A stretch of DNA of 8,838 bases, taken from contig JBFHMM010000167.1 of the NCBI GenBank assembly GCA_041594355.1, positions 1 to 8,838 on the forward strand, read 5' to 3'. A model generated the notes under the pieces. The model had not been told where the DNA came from and made no database searches. It saw only the letters and a list, made by a program, of their open reading frames with translations. Of the stretch, positions 1 through 6,374 are shown one piece after another. Each line of letters begins with the position of its first letter. The first letter of the stretch is position 1. The DNA comes from JAIUZI01 sp041594355 (lineage in GTDB: Bacteria; Pseudomonadota; Alphaproteobacteria; Rhodobacterales; Rhodobacteraceae). The translations under genes and the position numbers were made by a program.

Positions 1-2
1 CC

Positions 3-125
3 CTGGCCGAGGGCGGCAAGCCGGCCGTGGTCGGGCTGATGGAGGGTCAGCACCGCGCGCTGATCGAGCAGATCCAGTCCGGCAGCCTGGACTCACGTCT
101 ACGGGAGATGGGCGTCCTGAAGGCC
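3..125 (+). CDS. Unidentified partial reading frame at left edge
   Basis: From base 3 the plus strand is open with codons ending almost entirely in G or C up to about 90. It reads LAEGGKPAVVGLMEGQHRAL and continues IEQIQSGSLDSRLREMG, a plausible helical segment. I do not recognise the family. The frame stays open past 125 only by running antisense through rnc, so the end given is an estimate of where rnc homology begins. No start codon or stop of its own can be assigned. Three consecutive codons at about 93-101 (TCA CGT CTA) break the G/C-ending pattern, so coding may stop a little earlier. It could be a fragment of a gene from elsewhere joined here, or a chance open frame. Confidence is low. 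Confidence 0.3.
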
Positions 126-287
126 GCGCCCCAGGACCCGGTCGCCGAGGAATTCAAGCCGCTGGTTGTCGGGGCGGGTGGCCGAGGAGATCGAGCCGTG
201 GGTCAGCGCCCGCACCAGCAGGTCGGGCCGGGTAAAGCGATGTCCGATCCGGTCCTCGAAGGCGCGCATTTCGGCTGACAGTTTCAT
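99..287 (-). pseudogene. rnc: Ribonuclease III, N-terminal fragment (broken rnc)
   Basis: RNase III cleaves double-stranded RNA in rRNA and mRNA processing. The frame starts MKLSAEMRAFEDRIGHRF and reaches the family signature RLEFLGDRVLG, which holds the metal-binding Glu and Asp of the first half of the active site. Homology then ends. The frame continues RGLQDAHLP and hits TAG at 99-101, after 62 residues, whereas the family is usually about 220-230. Neither of the other two minus-strand frames from 1 to 130 continues RNase III, so this is a breakpoint near 125-130 rather than a single-base frameshift. The second catalytic segment and the dsRNA-binding domain are absent. The ATG overlaps the upstream signal peptidase gene's TGA as ATGA, with GAGG five bases before it, so the start is secure and translation is probably coupled. 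The break may be real or an assembly or amplification artefact. Confidence 0.8.
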
Positions 288-1321
288 TGGATCCTCTTGA
301 AGTACCGGTCCCGGCGCCATGATGTGATGTCCTGCAGATAGCGCCCGGCAGAGGAAAACACCACCATCGAGGCGCGCCCGCGAATGTTTTCCGCCGGGAT
401 CAGCCCCATGCCGCCAGCCTGCCGGGGGATGCGGGAGTCGTGGGAATTGTCGCGGTTGTCGCCCAGCACAAAGTAATGTCCCGGCGGCACGTCAATGGCG
501 GGCGTGTTGTCGGTGCGCCGGGTGCCGATGTTCAGGATGTCGTAGGTCACGCCGCCGGGCAGGGTTTCGGTCTGCCGCGATTTCTCGCAGATCCCGCCCG
601 GCCCCGGAACGCCGTTGGCGCAACGCGGAGAGAGACCGAGGGCGCCCTGCGGGCCGGCGGGCTCAGCAAAGCTGCCGGCGTCGGACAGGGTCACGGCGGC
701 GCCGTTGATATGCGGCAGGCCGTCCTGCATCCGCACCCGGTCGCCGGGCAGGCCAATCAGCCGTTTGACATAAAGCTGCCCGTCGAGGTCGCTGAGGAAG
801 GTGACCACGTCGCCACGGGCCGCATCGCGCGTGGGCCGCGCGATCATGTAGTCGCCCACCAGCAGCGTCGGCTTCATCGAGCCGCTGGGGATCCAATGCG
901 CGTCCCACAGCAACCGGGAGGCGACGAACAGGCCGGTCAGGCAGGCCAGCCCGATGCCCATCCGGCGCGTGACCGGGCCGGGGCGCGCGGCGGTCTCAGC
1001 CGAGCGGGCAAACATCAGGTAGAGCGCCAGCAGTGCGCCGATCAGCGGCAGCAGGGCAAGAAAGAACAGCCAGCCGGGGCGCCCCGCGTCCGAGAGGCGG
1101 CGCATCACGTATCCAAGGAACAGGACCTGCGCGCCCGCCGCCGCAAGAATGATCGCGGCATCCACCGCGCGCGGCAGATCGACGGGCAGGCGGGTGGCGA
1201 CGAACACACCCTGCAACAGCCAGGTCATGACCGCGACCGACACGAAGCGGCCGCGCGAGGTGCGGCCCGACCAGTCCAGCCCGTCGCGGATCAGACTTCG
1301 GATCGGGCCGGCCGTGGTCAT
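284..1321 (-). CDS. lepB: Signal peptidase I paralogue with N-terminal DUF805-like domain
   Basis: Predicted inner-membrane serine endopeptidase, 345 residues, of the family that removes signal peptides from exported proteins. Residues about 20-105 resemble DUF805: the GRTSRGRF motif, then hydrophobic segments near 27-43, 54-72 and 84-104, with MRRLSDAGRPGW before the last. A further membrane helix (about 122-137) leads into the peptidase box IPSGSMKPTLLVGD with nucleophile Ser148. The general-base Lys186 sits in YVKRLIGLPGD, and the GDNRDNSHDSR box is at 287-297. Cys234 and Cys245 match a Cys pair in the neighbouring lepB and could form a disulfide. It lacks a stretch of about 35 residues found in lepB between the Ser and Lys boxes. 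Its ATG is 10 bases after the lepB stop, with a GAGG overlapping that stop. Its own stop overlaps the rnc ATG. All catalytic residues are present, so it should be active. A different substrate range is inference only. Confidence 0.92.
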   Translation of the reverse strand: MTTAGPIRSLIRDGLDWSGRTSRGRFVSVAVMTWLLQGVFVATRLPVDLPRAVDAAIILAAAGAQVLFLGYVMRRLSDAGRPGWLFFLALLPLIGALLALYLMFARSAETAARPGPVTRRMGIGLACLTGLFVASRLLWDAHWIPSGSMKPTLLVGDYMIARPTRDAARGDVVTFLSDLDGQLYVKRLIGLPGDRVRMQDGLPHINGAAVTLSDAGSFAEPAGPQGALGLSPRCANGVPGPGGICEKSRQTETLPGGVTYDILNIGTRRTDNTPAIDVPPGHYFVLGDNRDNSHDSRIPRQAGGMGLIPAENIRGRASMVVFSSAGRYLQDITSWRRDRYFKRIQ

Positions 1322-1331
1322 CTGCGGTGCC

Positions 1332-2168
1332 TCAGTTGACCGCCTTGAAGAAGCGGTCGCCGCGCCATGTCCAGAAGAACAGCATCGAACGGCCGGCGGA
1401 AGAGAACATGATCCGGTCGGCGCGGCCGATCAGGTTCTCGAAGGGGACGTAACCGACACCTCCGGCGATCTGCGGCAGGCGCGAATCGCTGGAATTGTCG
1501 CGGTTGTCGCCCATGAAGAAATAATGCCCCTCGGGCACCACGTAGACGTTGGTGTTGTCCGATCCCTGGGGTCCGATGTTCAGGATCGTATGGGACACGC
1601 CATTGGGCAGGGTTTCGATCTGGCGCGACTTCTGGCAGATGCCGCCCTCGCCGACCGGCCCGTTCTCGCAGCGCGGGGGGTTGCCCTGCGGACCCTGGGG
1701 CGCGAAGACCTCCTCGAAGACGCCATCATCCTGCAGCTTGACGGCCTCGCCGTTGATGTGCAGCACACCGTTCTTCATCTGAATTCGGTCGCCGGGCAGG
1801 CCGGTCAGCCGTTTGATGAAGTCGCGGCCCGACACCGGGTGGCGAAAGACCACGACATCGCCGCGCTCCGGGTCGGAGGCGAGCAGACGCTTGTTGTCGC
1901 CCTTGAGGAAACCACAGATGTCCTCGGCATCGACGTTGAGACCGATACGGGGGATGATCAGGCTGGGACAGGAGGCATAGGAATATCCATAGGCCATCTT
2001 GTTCACGAAGAGGAAATCGCCGATCAGCAGGGTTTCTTTCATCGACCCGGAGGGGATCCAGAACGGCTGGAAGAACAGCGTGCGGAAAACACCGGCAATC
2101 AGCAGGGCGTAGACGACGGTCTTGATCGTCTCCCAAACGGCGTTTCCTTGTTTGGCTTTGGCGGCCAT
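1332..2168 (-). CDS. lepB: Signal peptidase I
   Basis: Cleaves N-terminal signal peptides from Sec and Tat substrates at the periplasmic face of the inner membrane. The 278-residue protein has one N-terminal membrane helix (about 17-33). The catalytic Ser42 lies in IPSGSMKETLLIGD, Lys119 in FIKRLTGLPGD, and GDNRDNSSDSR is at 220-230. Cys167 and Cys178 occupy a place where E. coli LepB has a disulfide. An inserted segment (about 57-100, including Cys67 and Cys85) is missing from the adjacent paralogue. I chose the ATG at 2168 because GGGAGAG stands about six bases upstream. An in-frame ATG at 2183 lacks such a site and would add only five residues. It follows acpS by 36 bases and precedes the paralogue by 10, so all three are probably cotranscribed. 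From residue 187 to the C-terminus the two peptidases align without gaps at roughly half identity, consistent with an old tandem duplication. Confidence 0.95.
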   Translation of the reverse strand: MAAKAKQGNAVWETIKTVVYALLIAGVFRTLFFQPFWIPSGSMKETLLIGDFLFVNKMAYGYSYASCPSLIIPRIGLNVDAEDICGFLKGDNKRLLASDPERGDVVVFRHPVSGRDFIKRLTGLPGDRIQMKNGVLHINGEAVKLQDDGVFEEVFAPQGPQGNPPRCENGPVGEGGICQKSRQIETLPNGVSHTILNIGPQGSDNTNVYVVPEGHYFFMGDNRDNSSDSRLPQIAGGVGYVPFENLIGRADRIMFSSAGRSMLFFWTWRGDRFFKAVN

Positions 2169-2204
2169 GCGGGTCTCTCCCATCCGGTTCAGAAGTTTCG
2201 GGCG

Positions 2205-2651
2205 CTACATGCGGGGCGGGTTGGGGTAAGTCAACCCGGTGACATCGGGATCGGCCAGGGGCCGCGCCTCGATCACGACAAAGGCCTGCGCCCAGGGGTG
2301 ATCGTCGGTCAGGGTGACATGGATGATCGCCTCGTGCCCGGGCGGGGTCATCTCCTTGAGCCGCTCGGCGGCCCAGCCGGTGACATGCATGACCGGTTGA
2401 CCGGTCCGTAGATTGGTCACGGCCATGTCCTTCCACGCGATGCCCATCCGCAGGCCGGTACCCAGCGCCTTGGAGCAGGCCTCCTTGGCGGCCCAGCGCT
2501 TGGCATAGGTGCCAGCGGTATCCTTGCGGCGCTCCGCCTTTGTCTGTTCGATCTCGGTGAAGACACGGTTGCGGAACCGGTCGCCGAACCGGTCCAGCGT
2601 ACCCTGAATGCGATCGATATTCGCCAGATCGGTGCCGATACCGAGAATCAT
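2205..2651 (-). CDS. acpS: Holo-[acyl-carrier-protein] synthase
   Basis: Transfers the 4'-phosphopantetheine arm from coenzyme A to a serine of acyl carrier protein, which activates it for fatty acid synthesis in the cytosol. The 148-residue product carries both family motifs: GIGTDL near the N-terminus with Mg-binding Asp8, and RWAAKEACSKALGTG at 52-66 with Glu57 and Lys61. The length is slightly above the usual 120-140 because of a proline-containing tail ending NPPRM. The start is fixed by MILGIGTDL, but no convincing ribosome-binding site precedes it. The bases just upstream are CCTGCCGCG, preceded by a perfect hairpin. The ATG overlaps the TGA of a possible 24-codon ORF, so initiation by translational coupling is a plausible inference. 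The pdxJ-acpS pairing is also found in E. coli. Confidence 0.95.
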   Translation of the reverse strand: MILGIGTDLANIDRIQGTLDRFGDRFRNRVFTEIEQTKAERRKDTAGTYAKRWAAKEACSKALGTGLRMGIAWKDMAVTNLRTGQPVMHVTGWAAERLKEMTPPGHEAIIHVTLTDDHPWAQAFVVIEARPLADPDVTGLTYPNPPRM

Positions 2652-2722
2652 CGCGGCAGGAACCGGAATTTTTTGAAAATTCCGGACCGTTTTCTTTGAA
2701 AGAAAACGGATATGCTGGTCAT
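2648..2722 (-). CDS. Possible 24-residue coupling or leader peptide between pdxJ and acpS
   Basis: A short frame fills the whole pdxJ-acpS gap. Its ATG overlaps the pdxJ TGA as ATGA (2719-2722), and its TGA overlaps the acpS ATG as ATGA (2648-2651). A GAGG (minus strand, 2730-2733) stands seven bases before its start. The product begins MTSISVFF and ends FRFLPR. It has seven Arg/Lys and five Phe in 24 residues and no acidic residue. Its codons run straight through two perfect 23-base palindromes. The frame could be read so that ribosomes leaving pdxJ reach acpS, which has no visible ribosome-binding site, while opening both hairpins. Alternatively, a repeat element landed here and the exact double overlap is coincidence. 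No known family is recognised. Translation is inferred, not shown. Confidence 0.4.
   Translation of the reverse strand: MTSISVFFQRKRSGIFKKFRFLPR
2663..2685 (-). repeat. Perfect palindrome A (hairpin nearest acpS)
   Basis: On the plus strand, arm CCGGAATTTT (2663-2672) pairs perfectly with AAAATTCCGG (2676-2685) around a TTG loop. In the minus-strand transcript it would form a 10-bp stem ending about 11 bases before the acpS start codon. There is no separate T-run after the stem on either strand, so it does not look like an ordinary intrinsic terminator. One base separates it from palindrome B, which has the same 23-base length and the same CCG...CGG ends. Confidence 0.85.
2687..2709 (-). repeat. 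Perfect palindrome B (hairpin nearest pdxJ)
   Basis: On the plus strand, arm CCGTTTTCTTT (2687-2697) pairs perfectly with AAAGAAAACGG (2699-2709) around a single central G. A realistic RNA hairpin would be nine base pairs with a five-base loop. It starts ten bases after the pdxJ stop. Together with palindrome A it forms a 47-base double-hairpin unit, more AT-rich than the surrounding genes. Possible roles are attenuation, RNase processing, 3'-end protection of the upstream mRNA, or a dispersed REP-like element. The sequence alone does not decide between them. Confidence 0.85.
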
Positions 2723-3465
2723 GGGCGGGCCTCGTCCATCAGGCGGCGCATTTCGGCGATGGCCGGGCCCAGACCGCGAAAGATTGCCTCGCCGATCAGG
2801 AAGTGGCCGATGTTGAGTTCGCGCACTTCCGGGAAGGCCGCGATGGGTTGCACCGTGTCGTAGGTCAGCCCGTGGCCGGCGTGGACTTCCAGCCCCAGCG
2901 CGTGGGCAAAGGCGGACATCTCGCGCAGGCTTTCCAGTTCGGCATCGCGGTCGTCGAACCGGCCCTCGGCATGGGCGTCGCAATAGGCTCCGGTGTGCAG
3001 TTCGATGACCTGCGCGCCGATCCGGTGCGCGGCCTCGACCTGGCGCGGGTCGGCGGCGATGAAGATTGACACCCGGCAGCCGGCCTCGCGCAGCGGCGCG
3101 ATGAAATGGGCGAGCCGGTTTTCCTCGCGCGCGACTTCCAGACCGCCCTCGGTTGTGCGTTCCTCGCGTTTCTCCGGTACGACGCAGACCGCGTGTGGTT
3201 TGTGGCGCAGGGCGATGGCCTGCATTTCCGAGGTGGCCGCCATTTCGAAGTTGAGCGGCACGCTGAGCACCTCCATCAGCCCGTCGATGTCGGCATCCGA
3301 GATATGGCGGCGATCCTCGCGCAGGTGAGCGGTGATGCCGTCGGCGCCGGCCTCCTGCGCCAGCCGAGCGGCCCGCAGCGGGTCCGGATAGGCGCTGCCG
3401 CGCGCGTTGCGCACGGTGGCCACATGGTCGATATTCACCCCCAGCCGCAAGCTGTTGTCAGGCAT
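2719..3465 (-). CDS. pdxJ: Pyridoxine 5'-phosphate synthase
   Basis: Catalyses the ring-closing step of DXP-dependent vitamin B6 synthesis, joining 1-deoxyxylulose 5-phosphate with 3-amino-2-oxopropyl phosphate to give pyridoxine 5'-phosphate in the cytosol. The 248-residue protein is full length for the family and shows its conserved blocks in order. These are LGVNIDHVATVRNARG at the N-terminus, GITAHLREDRRHI with His47, NFEMA with Glu74, PEKREERTTEGG at 97-108, ELHTGAY at 155-161, AGHGL with His198, and ELNIGHFLIGEAIF at 216-229. His47, Glu74 and His198 correspond to the catalytic residues of E. coli PdxJ. The ATG has AAGGAG seven bases upstream. It lies 33 bases after the DUF2062 gene, and its stop overlaps the mini-ORF start. 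Confidence 0.97.
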   Translation of the reverse strand: MPDNSLRLGVNIDHVATVRNARGSAYPDPLRAARLAQEAGADGITAHLREDRRHISDADIDGLMEVLSVPLNFEMAATSEMQAIALRHKPHAVCVVPEKREERTTEGGLEVAREENRLAHFIAPLREAGCRVSIFIAADPRQVEAAHRIGAQVIELHTGAYCDAHAEGRFDDRDAELESLREMSAFAHALGLEVHAGHGLTYDTVQPIAAFPEVRELNIGHFLIGEAIFRGLGPAIAEMRRLMDEARP

Positions 3466-3498
3466 CGCACGTCTCCTTCACTGCCATCCGCGCCGACA

Positions 3499-4155
3499 CT
3501 AGTCTGCCTTTGCGACGAGGTCAGCCTCTGCTTCGGCTTTTTTGCGGATTGCTTCGAACTTGGCCTTGATCTTGGCCCGGCGGCGCTGCTGGTAGGCGCG
3601 GATCAGCGGCACGCTGAGCACATAGGCGATGGTGCCGGCAATGGCGCCGGGGATCAGCCCGCCGACAAGGTAGGGGTAGAAGATCTCGTCGAAGAACACG
3701 CTGAGCCCTTGCCAGTCGGCCTCGGCATCAGAAAACAGCGCGAACAGGTTGTTCTTGAGGTCATGCCCGGCATCGGCGAATTTGCCGACGAAGGACCGGT
3801 GTTCGCCCTCTTCGAACTTGGTGCCCAGCAGGTAGTGACCGGTTTTCAGCGAGATCATCCCAATCGGCACATAGGTCAGCGGGTTGCCGAAGAAGGTTGC
3901 GGAGAGCGCGGCGAGGATATTGCCGCGCATGAGTCGGGCGACCAGAAAGGCCACGAGGAAGTGGATGGTGTAAAACGGGGTGAAGGTGGTGAACACCCCC
4001 GCCCAGATCCCGCGCGCGATTCGTTCGGGGGAATCGGGCAACCGCCGAATCCGGTGTTTCACGTAGAGAAAAGCCCGCGTCCAGCCGCCTTTCGGGTACA
4101 GGAAATCCGAAGCCGCCTGGAGAGGGGTGCGACGGTCGCGACGTCTGAATACCAC
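3499..4155 (-). CDS. DUF2062 integral membrane protein
   Basis: An uncharacterised inner-membrane protein family. With a GTG start at 4155 the product is 218 residues, beginning VVFRRRDRRTPLQAASDFLY (first residue read as Met). A basic N-terminus with YPKGGW is followed by the DUF2062-type core: IARGIWAGVFTTFTPFYTIH, a hydrophobic stretch running into FFGNPLTYVPIG, and a second membrane region from FYPYLVGGLIPG to SVPLIRAY. It ends in a charged Lys/Arg/Glu-rich helix that may be cytoplasmic. I rejected a longer frame from 4272 because its extra residues overlap the end of rsh and look like out-of-frame Ser/Arg-rich translation. No ATG occurs between 4155 and the conserved core. The start is preceded by a purine-rich stretch with several Shine-Dalgarno-like runs. 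Molecular function is unknown. Its place between rsh and pdxJ suggests cotranscription, not a shared role. Confidence 0.85.
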   Translation of the reverse strand: MVFRRRDRRTPLQAASDFLYPKGGWTRAFLYVKHRIRRLPDSPERIARGIWAGVFTTFTPFYTIHFLVAFLVARLMRGNILAALSATFFGNPLTYVPIGMISLKTGHYLLGTKFEEGEHRSFVGKFADAGHDLKNNLFALFSDAEADWQGLSVFFDEIFYPYLVGGLIPGAIAGTIAYVLSVPLIRAYQQRRRAKIKAKFEAIRKKAEAEADLVAKAD

Positions 4156-4161
4156 CTTGTG

Positions 4162-4205
4162 CCCCCCGTCCCTTCCTCTACCCCTGTCCTCTGTCCCTGT
4201 CTTCT
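4162..4205 (-). other. Homopurine-rich leader of the DUF2062 gene
   Basis: In the gap between rsh and the DUF2062 GTG start, the minus strand is almost all purine for 44 bases, with only five pyrimidines. It contains repeated GGACAG-type units and several Shine-Dalgarno-like runs (GAGGAAGGGA, then GGGGGG). This is probably a translation-initiation region for the non-ATG start, but the best-placed run is not an exact AGGAGG and the spacing is ambiguous. It is low in complexity, so it may also be slippage-prone. Confidence 0.4.
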
Positions 4206-4213
4206 GGCGGCGC

Positions 4214-6346
4214 CTAGCTGACCGCGGCGACTGCCACGGGCTTCTCGCGGTATCGCTCGACCGCGGCGACATCGCTTTCGGCCTCGAGCATCAGCATCAG
4301 GGAATGCAATTGTTCGACATCCCGCAGTTCGACATTGATCATCAGGCGGTAGAAATCCGGTTTGCGATCGACAAATACAAGGTCGCTGATATTGGCCTTT
4401 TTTTCACCGATCAATGTGCAAATACGTCCCAGTACCCCAGCGTCATTTCCGATCGTCAGATCCAGCGTGGTGGCATAGGCGGCCGGGTGGGTGCCGGTGT
4501 GCCAGTGCAGGTCGACCCAGCGGTCGGGCTGGTCCTCGTATCGGCTGAGCATGTCGCAGTCGATGGTGTGGACCACCACGCCCTTGCCCCGGTAGGTGAT
4601 GCCGACGATGCGCTCGCCCGGCAGCGGTTCGCAGCAGGTGGCGCGTTCGAAGGATTGCCCAGGCTGCAGGCCGATCACCGCCCGGCGCAGCGGGATCTGG
4701 TCGGTCTGGTCGTGGGCGAGGTCGGGGTAGACCGCCTGCACCACGTCGTGACCGGTGAGTTCGGCGCTGCCGAGGCGGGCCAGCAGTTCGTTGCGGTTCT
4801 TGAGCCGCAGGTGTTTGGCGGCGGTATCCAGCGCCTTGTCCGTCGCCTTGCGCCCGACATGTTCAAAGGCGGAGCGGGCCAGTTCATGGCCCAGCTTGAT
4901 GAAGCGTTCGCGGTCAGCCTCGCGCAGGGCGCGGCGGATCGCGGTGCGCGCCTTGCCGGTGGTGGCGATTTCGAGCCAGCTGACCTGTGGTGTCTGGCCC
5001 TCGGCGGTGATGATCTCGACCGACTGGCCGTTCTTGAGCCGGGTCCAGAGCGGCACCCGGATGCCGTCGACCTTGGCCCCGACGCAGGCGGAGCCGATGC
5101 GGGTGTGGATGGCATAGGCGTAGTCGATCGGCGTCGCGCCGCGCGGCAGTTTCACCACATCGCCCTTGGGGCTGAAACAGAACACCTGGTCGGAATACAT
5201 TTCGAGCTTGACCGCTTCGAGGAAATCCTCGTGGTCCTCTTCGCTGTCGAATTGTTCGGTGAGGCTCGAAATCCACTTGGCCGGGTCCACGGCAAAGGGG
5301 TTTTCCGAGCGGACGCCGTCGCGGTAGGACCAATGCGCCGCCACCCCGGTTTCGGCCACGTCGTGCATCTGGCGGGTGCGGATCTGCACCTCGACCCGTT
5401 TGCCGTCGCGGCCCGACACGGTGGTGTGGATCGAGCGGTAGCCGTTGGTCTTGGGCTGGCTGATGTAGTCCTTGAACCGGCCCGGCACCGCGCTCCAGCG
5501 CTGGTGGATGGCGCCCAGCGCGCGATAGCAGTCTTCTTCGGTGCCGGTGATCACCCGGAAACCGTAGATGTCGGAGAGACGGGAAAAGCCCTGTTCCTTT
5601 TCCTGCATCTTGCGCCAGATCGAATAGGGTTTCTTGGCGCGGCCAAAGACCTCGGCCTCGATCCCGGCCTTTTCCAGCTCGTGGCGCATGTCTCCGGTGA
5701 TGCGGTGGATCACGTCGCCGGTTTCGCGCTGCAGGGTGATGAAGCGGCGGATGATCGACTGGCGGCCCTCGGGGTTGAGCACCCGGAACGCCAGATCCTC
5801 GAGCTCTTCGCGCATCCACTGCATGCCCATGCGGCCCGCCAGCGGTGCGTAGATATCCATCGTCTCGCGCGCCTTTTGCGCCTGCTTTTCAGGCTTCATC
5901 GCCTTGATGGTGCGCATGTTGTGCAGGCGGTCGGCGAGCTTGACGAGGATCACCCGCAGGTCCTTGGACATCGCCATGAACAGCTTGCGGAAGTTTTCGG
6001 CCTGCTTGGTCTCGCGCGAGGAAAGCTGGAGGTTGGTCAGCTTGGTCACACCGTCGACCAGCATCGCCACCTCTTCGCCAAAGCGTTTGGACACCTCGCC
6101 ATAGCTGGCCTTGGTGTCTTCGATGGTGTCATGCAGCAGGGCGGTGATGATGGTGGCATCATCCAGCCGCTGTTCGGTCAGGATGGCGGCGACGGCGACC
6201 GGATGCGAAAAATAGGGCTCGCCCGAGTGGCGGTACTGGCCCTCGTGCATCTCCTTGCCGAATTCATAGGCGTCGGCAATGCGGTCAAGATTGGTCTTGG
6301 GGTTGTAGTTGCGGACCAGCGCAATCAGATCTTCAGCTGCTATCAT
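4214..6346 (-). CDS. rsh: Bifunctional (p)ppGpp synthetase/hydrolase (Rel/Spo homologue)
   Basis: Makes and degrades the alarmone (p)ppGpp. Alphaproteobacteria usually carry one such long enzyme. The 710-residue product has the full domain set. The hydrolase HD domain (about 25-180) has His48, the His72-Asp73 pair in LLHDTIEDT, and Asp139 in VKLADRLHNMRT. The synthetase domain (about 230-345) has GRAKKPYSIWRKM, DIYGFRVI (Asp259), FKDYISQPKTNGYRSIHTTV at 291-310, and EVQIRT (Glu319). A TGS domain follows at about 386-448, then a helical region, a Cys-containing segment (ATCCEPLPGERIVGI, 569-583) and a C-terminal ACT domain (about 625-700). RFKD at 290-293 fits the RxKD type found in bifunctional enzymes rather than the ExDD type of RelA. 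Both active sites look intact. It starts 28 bases after rpoZ with only a weak ribosome-binding site, a pairing also seen as rpoZ-spoT in E. coli. Confidence 0.97.
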   Translation of the reverse strand: MIAAEDLIALVRNYNPKTNLDRIADAYEFGKEMHEGQYRHSGEPYFSHPVAVAAILTEQRLDDATIITALLHDTIEDTKASYGEVSKRFGEEVAMLVDGVTKLTNLQLSSRETKQAENFRKLFMAMSKDLRVILVKLADRLHNMRTIKAMKPEKQAQKARETMDIYAPLAGRMGMQWMREELEDLAFRVLNPEGRQSIIRRFITLQRETGDVIHRITGDMRHELEKAGIEAEVFGRAKKPYSIWRKMQEKEQGFSRLSDIYGFRVITGTEEDCYRALGAIHQRWSAVPGRFKDYISQPKTNGYRSIHTTVSGRDGKRVEVQIRTRQMHDVAETGVAAHWSYRDGVRSENPFAVDPAKWISSLTEQFDSEEDHEDFLEAVKLEMYSDQVFCFSPKGDVVKLPRGATPIDYAYAIHTRIGSACVGAKVDGIRVPLWTRLKNGQSVEIITAEGQTPQVSWLEIATTGKARTAIRRALREADRERFIKLGHELARSAFEHVGRKATDKALDTAAKHLRLKNRNELLARLGSAELTGHDVVQAVYPDLAHDQTDQIPLRRAVIGLQPGQSFERATCCEPLPGERIVGITYRGKGVVVHTIDCDMLSRYEDQPDRWVDLHWHTGTHPAAYATTLDLTIGNDAGVLGRICTLIGEKKANISDLVFVDRKPDFYRLMINVELRDVEQLHSLMLMLEAESDVAAVERYREKPVAVAAVS

Positions 6347-6374
6347 CCGGTCCGCGTCCTGGTCTGGGGGATGG

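Noticed and set aside
1149..2411. Plus-strand open frame antisense to lepB and acpS
   Set aside because: It crosses two well-identified minus-strand genes and their gap, has no family resemblance, and is explained by base composition.
4156..4272. N-terminal extension of the DUF2062 protein overlapping the end of rsh
   Set aside because: The extra 39 residues are Ser/Arg-rich, overlap 59 bases of rsh in another frame, and lie outside the conserved domain. A GTG after a purine-rich leader fits better.
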